From contig NZ_SLAP01000166.1 in the NCBI RefSeq assembly GCF_007126775.1, forward strand, positions 1 to 64,000: DNA of 64,000 nt, in the 5' to 3' direction. Every line of letters begins with the position of its first letter. Position 1 is the stretch's first letter. The notes under the pieces were generated by a model. That model did not search any database. It was not told the DNA's origin and saw nothing but the letters and a program-made list of their open reading frames with translations. This document shows, one piece after another, positions 26,448 through 35,471 of this stretch. Source of the DNA: Cecembia sp. (GTDB lineage: Bacteria > Bacteroidota > Bacteroidia > Cytophagales > Cyclobacteriaceae). The position numbers and the translations under genes are program-made.

Positions 26448-27911
26448 ATGTCTAAAAAAGCGATCGTCATTGGTGCAGGAATCGCAGGGCTTGCAGCCGC
26501 TGTGCGTCTTGCCAATAAAGGTTTTCAGGTACAGGTTTTCGAAGCCAATCCCTACCCTGGAGGAAAATTATCTGAAATCAAGCATGGGGACTACCGTTTT
26601 GATGCGGGTCCTTCACTTTTCACTTTGCCCGAACAAGTGGAAGAACTCTTCCGCATTTCAGGAAGGTCTCCTGAGCAGCATTTTGAATACGTTAAATTGC
26701 CTGTGGCCTGCCATTACTTTTGGGAAGATGGCAATCAAGTGAAAGCTTGGTCGGATATTAACCGCTTTGCAGAGGAAGTAGAAACAAAATTGGGAGAACC
26801 TGCCGAAAATGTCCGAAAGGCACTGAAGGAATCAGCTTTTATTTATGAACACCTTTCCCCGCTGTTTATGCACCGCTCTCTGCATAAACTGAATACATGG
26901 ACCAATAAGGAAGCGCTGAAATCTTACCTCAAGATGGGCAAACTGGGTATTTTCAGTACCATGAACAAGTCCAACGAAAAGCGATTTTCCCAGTCCAAAA
27001 TGGTGCAGCTATTTAATCGCTATGCCACTTATAATGGTTCCAATCCATATGAGACTCCGGCTACACTGAGCATTATACCCCATTTAGAATTCAATATAGG
27101 AGCTTTTTTTCCAAAGAAAGGCATGCATGATATTACCCTTTCCATTTACAACTTGGCGCTTGATCTTGGGGTGAATTTCGAATTCAACACCAAAGTAGAT
27201 GAAATCCTTGTGCAAAATAAGCAAGCGATTGGGATTGCGGTAAATGGTATCAGGAAAGAGGCAGACCTTGTGGTCAATAATATGGATATGGTTAATGCTT
27301 ATAAAACCATTCTGAAGAAGCAGAAGCAACCTAGGCTTTTGCTTGATCAGCCAAAATCCAGTTCGGCGCTTATATTTTACTGGGGGATCAAGAAGAATTT
27401 TCCTGAACTTGACCTTCACAATATCCTCTTCTCGGAAAATTATAGAGAGGAGTTTAACCATATTTTCCATAAGAAAAGTATCTACCATGATCCTACTGTG
27501 TATATCAATATCACTTCAGTTTACAAGTCTGATGATGCGCCAGAGGGCTGTATGAATTGGTTTACCATGATCAATGTCCCCAATAATCAGGGGCAGAACT
27601 GGGATATTATGATTTCTGAGGCCAGAAAAAATATCATTGCCAAGGTCAACCGCATTTTAAAAACTGATATTGAATCTCTGATCGATGTGGAAGATGTGCT
27701 TGAACCCAGAACCATAGAAAGTCGGACTTCCAGTGCCAATGGGGCGCTCTATGGTAATAGTTCGAATAACATGTATGCTGCTTTCCTTCGTCACGCCAAT
27801 TACTCCTCCGATATCAAAAACCTGTATTTCTGTGGCGGTAGTGTGCACCCTGGAGGAGGCATTCCATTGTGTTTGCTTTCTGCAAAGATTATGACGGAAA
27901 TGGTGGATTAG
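26448..27911 (+). CDS. Carotenoid desaturase, CrtD-like (CrtI/CrtN superfamily)
   Basis: FAD enzyme of 487 residues that introduces a double bond into a carotenoid. It opens with the dinucleotide-binding motif VIGAGIAGLAAAVRLANKG and ends with the family motif YFCGGSVHPGGGIPLCLLSAKI. The segment RFDAGPSLFTLP is what I associate with 1-hydroxycarotenoid 3,4-desaturase (CrtD) in Bacteroidota, whereas phytoene desaturase CrtI there usually has FDMGPSWYWMP; that assignment is from memory. No other carotenoid gene is adjacent. Pigments of this pathway (flexixanthin- or saproxanthin-like) are usual in this order. Confidence 0.75.
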   Translation: MSKKAIVIGAGIAGLAAAVRLANKGFQVQVFEANPYPGGKLSEIKHGDYRFDAGPSLFTLPEQVEELFRISGRSPEQHFEYVKLPVACHYFWEDGNQVKAWSDINRFAEEVETKLGEPAENVRKALKESAFIYEHLSPLFMHRSLHKLNTWTNKEALKSYLKMGKLGIFSTMNKSNEKRFSQSKMVQLFNRYATYNGSNPYETPATLSIIPHLEFNIGAFFPKKGMHDITLSIYNLALDLGVNFEFNTKVDEILVQNKQAIGIAVNGIRKEADLVVNNMDMVNAYKTILKKQKQPRLLLDQPKSSSALIFYWGIKKNFPELDLHNILFSENYREEFNHIFHKKSIYHDPTVYINITSVYKSDDAPEGCMNWFTMINVPNNQGQNWDIMISEARKNIIAKVNRILKTDIESLIDVEDVLEPRTIESRTSSANGALYGNSSNNMYAAFLRHANYSSDIKNLYFCGGSVHPGGGIPLCLLSAKIMTEMVD

Positions 27912-28297
27912 GTGAAAGGAAAAAGGGAAAAGAGTTTTAACCGGTGGGACTTAGGAACGGAGAGAATTTGAGATTTTAGAGACGAAGGGACATAGGGGCG
28001 GAGAGAGAGAGGCTAGAAGCGTGAGAATGGGTTGTACCAGGTACCAAGTACAATGTACCAAGCCACAGTTCGAGCAAATAGGAAGCGAGTTTGCCTACCT
28101 TGAGTTAGGATGCTAGAGATGAGAATTTTGTAAGTGTGAAGGGGGATTTCGGAAGTGATTTAAGTTTAAAGCTTAAGGATTAAAGGGGTTTATTTTAACC
28201 ACAAAAGATACAAAAGGGAACAAAAGAAATAATTCACCTAAAATCGGATTTTGGAAGGCGGATGGAAAATCCCACTTCACAAGAAATCCGAAATCAT
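27912..28297. repeat. Purine-rich intergenic stretch with GTACCA tandem motif
   Basis: No gene is supported in these 386 nt. The plus strand is strongly purine-rich. At 28033-28060 the heptamer-like unit GTACCA occurs in tandem with small changes (GTACCAG, GTACCAA, GTACAAT, GTACCAA). At 28197-28226 AACCACAAAAGATACAAAAGG resembles the ACCACnnAGGA type of dispersed intergenic repeat. Stop codons occur in all frames often enough to exclude a conserved ORF of useful length. Confidence 0.45.
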
Positions 28298-28915
28298 TTA
28301 TCTTTTCCTAAAAACAAATACCCCCATACTCCGCTGTCCGTGGACAAGGACGCTTTTGGGGGACTCCAGGTACTCAAGTCCATAGCGATTGAGCATGTTT
28401 TTTTCCAGGTTTTCGGTCAGGACAAAGCGCTCAGACCCATCCGGCAGGAGGTAAACACCTTCTCCCAAATGTGGGGAATTTTCTAAGATGTTGCCTGCAT
28501 CGGTACACATGCGCATGAAGAAAGTACCCCCGGGTTTAAGCACCCGCATCATTTCATCCAGCATTTGGAAAAAATGGGTTTCTGATTGGGCAAAATGAAG
28601 GACAGCAGAACTCAATATCGCATCAAAAGCCTCTGAATGAAAGGGCATGTCCTCAATATGGCAGTCCTGAAAGCGGTATAGGTCATAGTCAGGCTTTATG
28701 GTTTGGGCAATTATTCTTGCCATTTGTATGGCACTGCCATTGGCATCTGCTCCAAATATCTGATACCCTTGCTGCAAAAAATATATGCAGTTTCGGCCTT
28801 CACCAGAGCCTGCATCCAAAATTTTCATGGATTTGTCAAATCTTCCCTTGAGGATCTGATCCAAGAGGTACAGGTCCACATTGCCGAGCAAATTATTCAG
28901 TTCTTTAATTTCCAT
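28298..28915 (-). CDS. Class I SAM-dependent methyltransferase
   Basis: A 205-residue methyltransferase with the SAM-binding motif ILDAGSGEGRN, motif II acidic residue in FGADANGSAI, and the later DAILSSAVLHFA and RVLKPGGTFFMR segments, typical of the UbiE/type 11 group. No substrate is apparent. The ATG at 28915 overlaps the patatin stop by 11 nt, so the two are co-transcribed; an ATG at 28936 would lengthen the overlap and add seven residues (MPLRYLK) that look unlike the family. Confidence 0.82.
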   Translation of the reverse strand: MEIKELNNLLGNVDLYLLDQILKGRFDKSMKILDAGSGEGRNCIYFLQQGYQIFGADANGSAIQMARIIAQTIKPDYDLYRFQDCHIEDMPFHSEAFDAILSSAVLHFAQSETHFFQMLDEMMRVLKPGGTFFMRMCTDAGNILENSPHLGEGVYLLPDGSERFVLTENLEKNMLNRYGLEYLESPKSVLVHGQRSMGVFVFRKR

Positions 28916-29810
28916 CTTCAAATACCTTAATGGCATGTATCATTTTTTCTCTTCCCACACGAATGAGTTCCTCAGCCCTATGGAATTCCAAAGTCCCGGC
29001 CTGCTCCCTCGATATTTCAATCAAAATGTCAACCTCATGTTTTTCTATGACCAATGCGGAAAGTTTATCCTGTAAGAGGTCAAAAGAAAAGTTCAACAAC
29101 TCCACAGAGCTCATGGCTTTCAATTTGTCTTCTTTTTCGGCTTTTTCATCAGAATAGAAGTAATTGGTGAATTTATTCTGGTAATCCTTCAACCAAGAGG
29201 GTAATTTAAGCGAAGAGGCTCTTTTATCCTTATTTTTAACATTCAAAATTGCATTTTTGGGGCCATTAAGGTCTACAGCTACCACAATATCTCCCAGATG
29301 GTCTTTATCCAGCAAATTGAAAGGAATCGGATTGATAATACCCCCGTCGATGAACTCTTGATTGCCAATTTTAGCAGGTGTCAGCACAGTAGGAATAGAG
29401 AGAGAAGCCCTTATGGCTTCAAAAATGCTTCCTGATTCAAAAATCCTTTCCTTTCCTGAGGGAATTTCTACTGCTGTACAGCGAAAGGGTATCATCAGTT
29501 TTTCAATTTCGCAGTCATTTATGAGTTTTTTGAGCTCGCCAAAGACCTTGTCCCCTTTGATAAATCCTTTGCTTGATAATGTGAAATCCATCAGGGAAAA
29601 AACATCAATCCGGTCCAGGTTACAAATCCACTCTTTAAATTTGGGCAATTGCCCGGTGGCATAAATACCGCCTATCAAGGCTCCTGCTGAACAACCGGCT
29701 ATAGAGACGATTTCATAGCCATTTTCTTCCAAAGCCTCTATGGCACCTATATGGGCCATCCCTCTCGCACCACCACTGGAAAGTACCAATGAAACAGTTT
29801 TCTTACCCAT
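28905..29810 (-). CDS. Patatin-like phospholipase (RssA/NTE group)
   Basis: Patatin-fold lipid acyl hydrolases use a Ser-Asp dyad. The 301 residues show the oxyanion loop SGGARG (12-17), the nucleophile S41 in GCSAG, and the catalytic Asp in FIDGGI (near residue 155). There is no signal peptide, so it would act on membrane lipids from the cytoplasm. It is the first gene of a pair with the methyltransferase and is divergent from the VOC gene, the two start codons being only 64 nt apart. Confidence 0.9.
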   Translation of the reverse strand: MGKKTVSLVLSSGGARGMAHIGAIEALEENGYEIVSIAGCSAGALIGGIYATGQLPKFKEWICNLDRIDVFSLMDFTLSSKGFIKGDKVFGELKKLINDCEIEKLMIPFRCTAVEIPSGKERIFESGSIFEAIRASLSIPTVLTPAKIGNQEFIDGGIINPIPFNLLDKDHLGDIVVAVDLNGPKNAILNVKNKDKRASSLKLPSWLKDYQNKFTNYFYSDEKAEKEDKLKAMSSVELLNFSFDLLQDKLSALVIEKHEVDILIEISREQAGTLEFHRAEELIRVGREKMIHAIKVFEDGN

Positions 29811-29874
29811 AATTAACTTTCGTTTTTTTCAAAATAAAATTGGATGCTATTTTGTGATGCAAAATTAATGAATT

Positions 29875-30297
29875 ATGAGCCAATGTAAACCTTTTCATCT
29901 TGCCTTTCCTATTCGTGATATCGAAGAAACCAAGGCATTTTACGGTGACCTACTGGGATGTGAAATAGGTCGAAGTACTGAAAAATGGATAGATTTTAAT
30001 TTCTTTGGGCACCAACTTTCAGCCCATATCAAACCCGAAGAACTTTCTGTGGCGCATTCCAACCAGGTAGATGGTAAAAATGTTCCGGTAAGACATTTTG
30101 GTGCCATTTTGCCTTGGGATGAATGGCATCAGCTCGCAGATAAGCTCAAAGCGCATGGAATATCCTTCATCATAGAGCCTTATACCCGATTTCAAGGGGA
30201 AGTAGGAGAACAAGCTACGATGTTTTTCCTTGACCCAGCCGGGAATGCGCTAGAATTCAAGTCATTTCAAGATGAAAGTCAGATCTTTGCTAAATAA
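29875..30297 (+). CDS. VOC family (glyoxalase/dioxygenase-fold) protein
   Basis: A 140-residue single-module pair typical of the vicinal-oxygen-chelate fold: the N-terminal [26 protein letters not shown] and the C-terminal [15 protein letters not shown] with its metal-binding Glu, plus HFG in the middle. VOC proteins include glyoxalase I, extradiol dioxygenases and resistance proteins; nothing in the context picks one. It is followed by a non-coding stretch with two inverted repeats before the efflux operon. Confidence 0.82.
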   Translation: MSQCKPFHLAFPIRDIEETKAFYGDLLGCEIGRSTEKWIDFNFFGHQLSAHIKPEELSVAHSNQVDGKNVPVRHFGAILPWDEWHQLADKLKAHGISFIIEPYTRFQGEVGEQATMFFLDPAGNALEFKSFQDESQIFAK

Positions 30298-30312
30298 CAA
30301 CTACATTAATTA

Positions 30313-30331
30313 TTATGTAAATTTAACATAA
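30313..30331. promoter_or_regulatory. Operator-like palindrome before the efflux operon
   Basis: TTATGT, AAATTTA, ACATAA form a 19-bp inverted repeat 143 nt before the hydrolase/RND operon and 15 nt after the VOC stop. It has the size of a TetR- or MarR-type operator, but no such regulator is encoded in the window. A weak terminator role is possible, though no T run follows. Confidence 0.35.
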
Positions 30332-30422
30332 TGAATACTGATTGAAGTTGCATTTATTTTACAGAAATTGACCATTAATCGCACCTTACAGCCTTCTATA
30401 TTTATTTCATTTCAAAGCAGAA

Positions 30423-30441
30423 CGAAAGGCCTTAGCTTTCG
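30423..30441 (+). promoter_or_regulatory. Small hairpin in the leader of the efflux operon
   Basis: CGAAAG, GCCTTAG, CTTTCG pair as a 6-bp stem with a 7-nt loop, ending 32 nt before the hydrolase start codon. It could be part of the 5' untranslated region. Confidence 0.3.
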
Positions 30442-30473
30442 GTTGAATAACTATCTGCCATCGCTTGAGTTAT

Positions 30474-31307
30474 ATGCTAGGAAAAATATCAAAAGGCATG
30501 TTGTACTATAAAACATACCCTCACCCAAAAAGTCAGGAATGGATTGTATTCATTCATGGAGCAGGTGGGTCCTCAGCTATCTGGCATAAGCAGATCAGGG
30601 AGTTCAGAGAAGAGTTTAACCTGCTTCTGATAGACCTCAGGGGGCATGGAAAGTCTGCGGGGCACATCAAAAATATTTGGAATGATAAGTATACTTTCCA
30701 AGCCCTTACAAAAGATATCATTGAAGTACTGGATCATTTGAACCTTCCACCGGCACATTTCATGGGAGTTTCATTGGGTACTATTTTGACAAGGCAATTG
30801 GCTGAAATGGAGCCGCAAAGGGTGAAATCCATGGTTATGGCAGGTGCAGTTACCAAACTGACCATTACTTCAAGAATGCTGGTGGTGTTGGGAAATGCAT
30901 TCAAATCGCTTGTCCCATATATTTGGCTATACAGTCTTTTTGCATGGATTATTATGCCCAGGAGGCACCACGCCGAATCAAGGAATTTGTTTATCAGGGA
31001 GGCCAAGAGACTTTGCCAAAAAGAATTTATTCGGTGGTTTAAACTGACCAAGGATGTGAATCCTTTACTCAGGTATTTTAAAGAGAAGGATATTGGTATT
31101 CCTACCCTTTATGTCATGGGTGAGGAGGATATCATGTTTTTGGAGCCTGTAAAAAAAATTGTCCAAGAGCATAAACTTTCACTGCTCAAAATTGTCAAAG
31201 CTTGTGGACATGTCGTCAATGTTGAGCAACCAGAGGTATTTAATCGTGTATCTTTGCAATTTCTCAAAAACCAAAATCAAAACCTAAATTACAGTCTGGT
31301 AGACTGA
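30474..31307 (+). CDS. Alpha/beta hydrolase, first gene of the efflux operon
   Basis: The 277-residue alpha/beta fold protein has the oxyanion motif HGAGGSS, LIDLRGHGKS, the nucleophile elbow GVSLG (near residue 100), the acid in GEEDIMF and the catalytic His in ACGHVVNVEQ. There is no signal peptide. It ends 6 nt before the RND adaptor gene, so it is surely transcribed with the efflux pump, suggesting that it acts on a compound exported by, or toxic in the absence of, the pump. The ATG at 30474 is preferred over a TTG three codons upstream. Confidence 0.82.
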   Translation: MLGKISKGMLYYKTYPHPKSQEWIVFIHGAGGSSAIWHKQIREFREEFNLLLIDLRGHGKSAGHIKNIWNDKYTFQALTKDIIEVLDHLNLPPAHFMGVSLGTILTRQLAEMEPQRVKSMVMAGAVTKLTITSRMLVVLGNAFKSLVPYIWLYSLFAWIIMPRRHHAESRNLFIREAKRLCQKEFIRWFKLTKDVNPLLRYFKEKDIGIPTLYVMGEEDIMFLEPVKKIVQEHKLSLLKIVKACGHVVNVEQPEVFNRVSLQFLKNQNQNLNYSLVD

Positions 31308-31313
31308 TAAAGA

Positions 31314-32405
31314 ATGAAAAAACAAACCAAAATTATTTTAACAGTATTGATTATTGCGGTCATCGCAGTGATTTTTATTTATCCCAGAAGGGATACAATT
31401 TTTGGTGGAGGAAAAGAAGGCCCTGCTGCGGGCCCAGCCACAGGAGCCGGTTCCTCCGGTCAGAATTTACCGGTCAATGTGGTTGAACTAAGGCCAGAAC
31501 GATTGGAAAATGTCCTCAGTCTAACAGGTACTATTCTTCCCAATGAAACAGTGAATCTCAGGTCTGAAATTTCGGGACTGGTCTCCCGTATTAGTTTTCG
31601 GGAAGGAGAGTTTGTCAAAAAGGGCAGCCCCTTGGTATACCTCAATGATGATGAATTAAAAGCCCAATACCAAAGACTGGAATATACCAAAAAACTGTTT
31701 GAAAGTCAGGAAAACAGACAAAAGCAGCTCTTAGAGAAAGAGGCCATTTCCCAGGAAGAATATGATATAGTTTTAAATCAGTTTAATACGAACCTTGCAG
31801 ATTTAAGATTGGTAGAGGCACAGTTGAACAAAACGATAATCGTAGCACCTTTTGATGGGGTTTTGGGTTTGCGACAGATCTCGGAAGGGAGTGTCATAGG
31901 AACTGCTGACGTAATTGCCAGTATAGTCAATATTGACCCCATTAAAGTTGAATTTTCTATTCCAGAAAGGTATGCCAACCTAGTTGAGTTGGGATCAAAA
32001 ATATATTTCACCAATGAAGCCGGTGGAGAGGAGGCAGAAGGTACAGTTTATGCTTTTGAACCCACGATTGATGCAGGTACCAGGACACTTAGGCTAAGGG
32101 CTACCAGTTCCAACAAAGGCAGGAGGTTTCTTCCGGGGATGTTTGCCCGTATACGTTACATCCTGGGGGTTGAGGAGGATGCCCTCATGGTACCTTCTGA
32201 ATCCATCATTCCTGAATTGAATGGCTATAAGGTTTTTATTGTGAACACAGAGGGGAAAGTGGAAGAAAGACAGGTATCCATTGGTACAAGGACAGAAAGA
32301 TATGTTCAAATTGTCAATGGATTGAATGAAGGTGATTTGGTATTGACCACCGGAGTGCTGCAAGTAAGGGCTGGAATGCCTGTGAATTACAATAAAATCA
32401 ATTAA
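31314..32405 (+). CDS. RND efflux periplasmic adaptor subunit (membrane fusion protein)
   Basis: This 363-residue adaptor links the inner-membrane RND pump to the outer-membrane channel. It has an N-terminal anchor helix (about 6-24), a lipoyl-like half motif NLRSEISGLVSRISFREGEFVKKG, a helical hairpin (about 120-165), the second lipoyl half IVAPFDGVLGLRQISEGSV and the beta-barrel and membrane-proximal domains that follow. Spacing to both neighbours is 3-6 nt, so it forms an operon with the hydrolase, pump and channel. Confidence 0.94.
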   Translation: MKKQTKIILTVLIIAVIAVIFIYPRRDTIFGGGKEGPAAGPATGAGSSGQNLPVNVVELRPERLENVLSLTGTILPNETVNLRSEISGLVSRISFREGEFVKKGSPLVYLNDDELKAQYQRLEYTKKLFESQENRQKQLLEKEAISQEEYDIVLNQFNTNLADLRLVEAQLNKTIIVAPFDGVLGLRQISEGSVIGTADVIASIVNIDPIKVEFSIPERYANLVELGSKIYFTNEAGGEEAEGTVYAFEPTIDAGTRTLRLRATSSNKGRRFLPGMFARIRYILGVEEDALMVPSESIIPELNGYKVFIVNTEGKVEERQVSIGTRTERYVQIVNGLNEGDLVLTTGVLQVRAGMPVNYNKIN

Positions 32406-32408
32406 GCA

Positions 32409-35400
32409 ATGGCGAGTTTATCAACCATAAGTATCCGCAGGCCTGTTTTAGCCATTGTGATGTCCCTGACCATCCTTCTTTTCGGATCCATAGGAATCAC
32501 ATTATTGGGAGTAAGGGAATTCCCTAGCGTCGATCCGCCAATCATCAATGTAAGGACGACTTATGTCGGAGCCAATGCAGATGTTATTGAAGCGCAGATA
32601 ACTGAACCATTAGAAGAAGCCATCAATGGTATAGCCGGTATCAAGTCACTTACTTCAACCAGTAATGATGGTACCAGCAATATCACAGTGGAGTTCGATG
32701 TTGGTGCCGATTTGGAAGCTGCTGCCAATGACGTGAGAGATAAAGTATCAGGTGCAGTAAGGAGATTGCCCCCTGACACAGAACCTCCTGTTGTTTCCAA
32801 AGCTGATTCTGATTCGCAACCCATTGTTTTTTTGAATGTACAAAGTGACAGGAGAAACTTGATGGAGCTTTCGGATATAGCCAATAACGTATTTAAGGAA
32901 AGGTTGCAGACCATTCCAGGTGTGAGTACCGTTCAGATTTGGGGTGAAAAACGCTATGCCATCAGGTTGAGAATTGACCCTTTGAAGATGGCTTCATATG
33001 GTATTACACCCTTAGATGTACTGACCAAAGTGCAGACAGAAAACATAGAGCTTCCATCAGGAAGGATTGAAGGATCTGTGATAGAATTGTCAGTGAGAAC
33101 CAAAAGCCGGTTGAATACGCCACAGGAATTCAATGAATTGATAATCAAAGAAGATCAAAATAACATTGTAAGATTTCAGGATGTGGGTAGAGCCGAGTTG
33201 GCTGCATTGAATGAAAGAACCGTCCTTAAAAGGGATGGAATTCCAATGGTGGGTGTGGTTTTGGTACCACTGCCCGGTTCCAACAATATTGAAATAGTAG
33301 ACGAATTTTACAAGAGGCTGGAAATCATAGAAAAGGATATTCCTGAAGATATCAAACTAGGGATCGGTTTTGATTCTACAAAGTTTATTCGAAATTCCAT
33401 AAAGGAAGTACAGGAAACCATTTTAATTGCTTTTTTACTGGTAGTCTCCATTATCTTCCTATTTCTGAGAGATTGGCGTACGACATTTATACCAGTGCTT
33501 ACTATTCCTATTTCATTGATAGGAGTATTTTTCATCATGTATATTATGGGCTTTTCCATCAATGTACTCACCTTGCTGGGCATCGTGCTTTCCATTGGCT
33601 TGGTAGTTGATGATGCCATTGTGGTATTGGAAAACATATATACTAAAATCGAGCAGGGAGAAAATCCTGATAAAGCTGCAGAAAAAGGGGCCGAAGAAAT
33701 CTTTTTTGCGGTTATTTCTACCACGGTGGCACTGGCCGCAGTGTTTCTTCCCGTAATTTTCCTTACGGGTACTACAGGAAGGTTATTCCGGGAGTTCGGT
33801 ATTGTGGTCGCAGGAGCAGTAATTATTTCTTCCTTTGTGGCTTTGACCATGACACCGATGTTGAGTTCTAAGCTTTTGAAGAAAAGAGAGAAGCAAAACG
33901 CATTTTACAATATTACCGAACCCTTCTTTGTTTGGTTGAATGAAAAATACAGTATTGCCTTGGCCGCCTTCATGAAATTTAGATGGTCTGCTTTTATCAT
34001 TATTGTACTTATGGGTTTTGGTATTTATCAATTTTTCCAAATCATTCCTACCGAACTTTCGCCCATAGAAGATAGGGGTGAAATGAGAGTAAATCTAACC
34101 GGACCGGAAGGAGCTACTTTTTCATATATGGATAATGTCCTGGATGAAATGACCCAGGATTTTATGGAACAGATTCCTGATGAGGAAAGGGCTGGAATTA
34201 TCACTGTAACATCTCCCGGCTTTGGTACAGCCAGTACAAATTCAGGTTTTCTACGCTTGATACTTACAGAGGCTTCTGAAAGGAACAGATCCCAGCAGGA
34301 AATCTTCAATCAGGTTCAGAATAAATTGAGAGATTATACTGCGGTAAGGGCATTTGCAACACAACCGCCCTCTATCGGTGACAGAAGAGCAGGCTTGCCT
34401 GTTCAGTATGTGATCCAAGCGCCTACCTTGGATAAATTGAAGGAGGTTATCCCTTCCTTCCTGGAACAGGCTAATCAAAGTCCAGTCTTCAGTTTTGCTG
34501 ATGTCAATCTTAAATTTACCAAACCTGAAATTGAGGTGGAAATAGACAGACAAAAAGCCAGGAATGTTGGGGTATCCGTCCAAGAGATTGCAAGAACACT
34601 GCAACTTTCCTATTCAGGACAGCGGTTTGGATATTTTATAATGGGCGGTAAACAATACGAGGTGATTGGTGAAATGCAACTGCAGGACAGGAATGAGCCG
34701 ATCAACCTGAGGATGTTGTATGTGCGGGCCGATAATGGGGAGTTGGTACAATTAGATAACCTGGTGACAATTTCGGAAAAAAGCACTCCTCCCCAACTTT
34801 ACCGTTTTAACCGATTTGTCTCTGCGACAGTCTCGGCCGGTTTGGCTGAGGGATATACAATTGGAGTTGGGCTGGAGGAAATGGACCGCATTGCTGCAGA
34901 AGTGTTAGATGATTCCTACAGTACGGATTTGGCAGGGCTTTCGAAGGAATACAGGGATAGCTCCAACAGTTTGATTTTTGCCTTCTTGTTTGCGCTGATT
35001 TTGATTTACCTGGTACTATCTGCACAATTTGAGAGCTTTAAGGATCCATTGACCATTATGTTTACTGTGCCTTTGGCCTTGTTCGGCGCCTTGTTCTCTT
35101 TGTGGTACTTTGATTTTACCTTAAATATCTTCAGTCAGATCGGTATCATCATGTTGATTGGGTTGGTGACCAAAAACGGTATTCTGATTGTAGAGTTTGC
35201 CAATCAGCGAAAAGCCCTTGGGATGTCCATAGATGAAGCAATTATCGGTGCAGCGGGGGCTAGGTTTAGACCCATTTTGATGACAAGTTTATCCACCATT
35301 TTGGGTATCCTTCCGATCGCGTTGGCTTTGGGAGCAGGGGCGGAAAGCCGGGTGCCAATGGGTGTGGTGGTGATTGGAGGTCTGGCCTTTGCAACCATAC

Positions 35401-35471
35401 TTACCCTATTTGTTATCCCAGCGGTTTACACGTATTTAACTTCGAAAAAAGGAAGATTAGCGAGAGTCTGA
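32409..35471 (+). CDS. RND efflux transporter permease subunit (AcrB/HAE1-like)
   Basis: The 1020-residue pump has the twelve-helix RND architecture with two large periplasmic loops. Proton-relay Asp residues are in LVVDDAIVVLENIY of TM4, and the matching Lys is in GLVTKNGILIVEFANQ of TM10. The N-terminus SLSTISIRRPVLAIVMSL is typical of the hydrophobic and amphiphilic efflux group. The export substrate is not predictable, although the hydrolase gene upstream may hint at an ester. The TolC gene start overlaps its stop as TGATG. Confidence 0.95.
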   Translation: MASLSTISIRRPVLAIVMSLTILLFGSIGITLLGVREFPSVDPPIINVRTTYVGANADVIEAQITEPLEEAINGIAGIKSLTSTSNDGTSNITVEFDVGADLEAAANDVRDKVSGAVRRLPPDTEPPVVSKADSDSQPIVFLNVQSDRRNLMELSDIANNVFKERLQTIPGVSTVQIWGEKRYAIRLRIDPLKMASYGITPLDVLTKVQTENIELPSGRIEGSVIELSVRTKSRLNTPQEFNELIIKEDQNNIVRFQDVGRAELAALNERTVLKRDGIPMVGVVLVPLPGSNNIEIVDEFYKRLEIIEKDIPEDIKLGIGFDSTKFIRNSIKEVQETILIAFLLVVSIIFLFLRDWRTTFIPVLTIPISLIGVFFIMYIMGFSINVLTLLGIVLSIGLVVDDAIVVLENIYTKIEQGENPDKAAEKGAEEIFFAVISTTVALAAVFLPVIFLTGTTGRLFREFGIVVAGAVIISSFVALTMTPMLSSKLLKKREKQNAFYNITEPFFVWLNEKYSIALAAFMKFRWSAFIIIVLMGFGIYQFFQIIPTELSPIEDRGEMRVNLTGPEGATFSYMDNVLDEMTQDFMEQIPDEERAGIITVTSPGFGTASTNSGFLRLILTEASERNRSQQEIFNQVQNKLRDYTAVRAFATQPPSIGDRRAGLPVQYVIQAPTLDKLKEVIPSFLEQANQSPVFSFADVNLKFTKPEIEVEIDRQKARNVGVSVQEIARTLQLSYSGQRFGYFIMGGKQYEVIGEMQLQDRNEPINLRMLYVRADNGELVQLDNLVTISEKSTPPQLYRFNRFVSATVSAGLAEGYTIGVGLEEMDRIAAEVLDDSYSTDLAGLSKEYRDSSNSLIFAFLFALILIYLVLSAQFESFKDPLTIMFTVPLALFGALFSLWYFDFTLNIFSQIGIIMLIGLVTKNGILIVEFANQRKALGMSIDEAIIGAAGARFRPILMTSLSTILGILPIALALGAGAESRVPMGVVVIGGLAFATILTLFVIPAVYTYLTSKKGRLARV

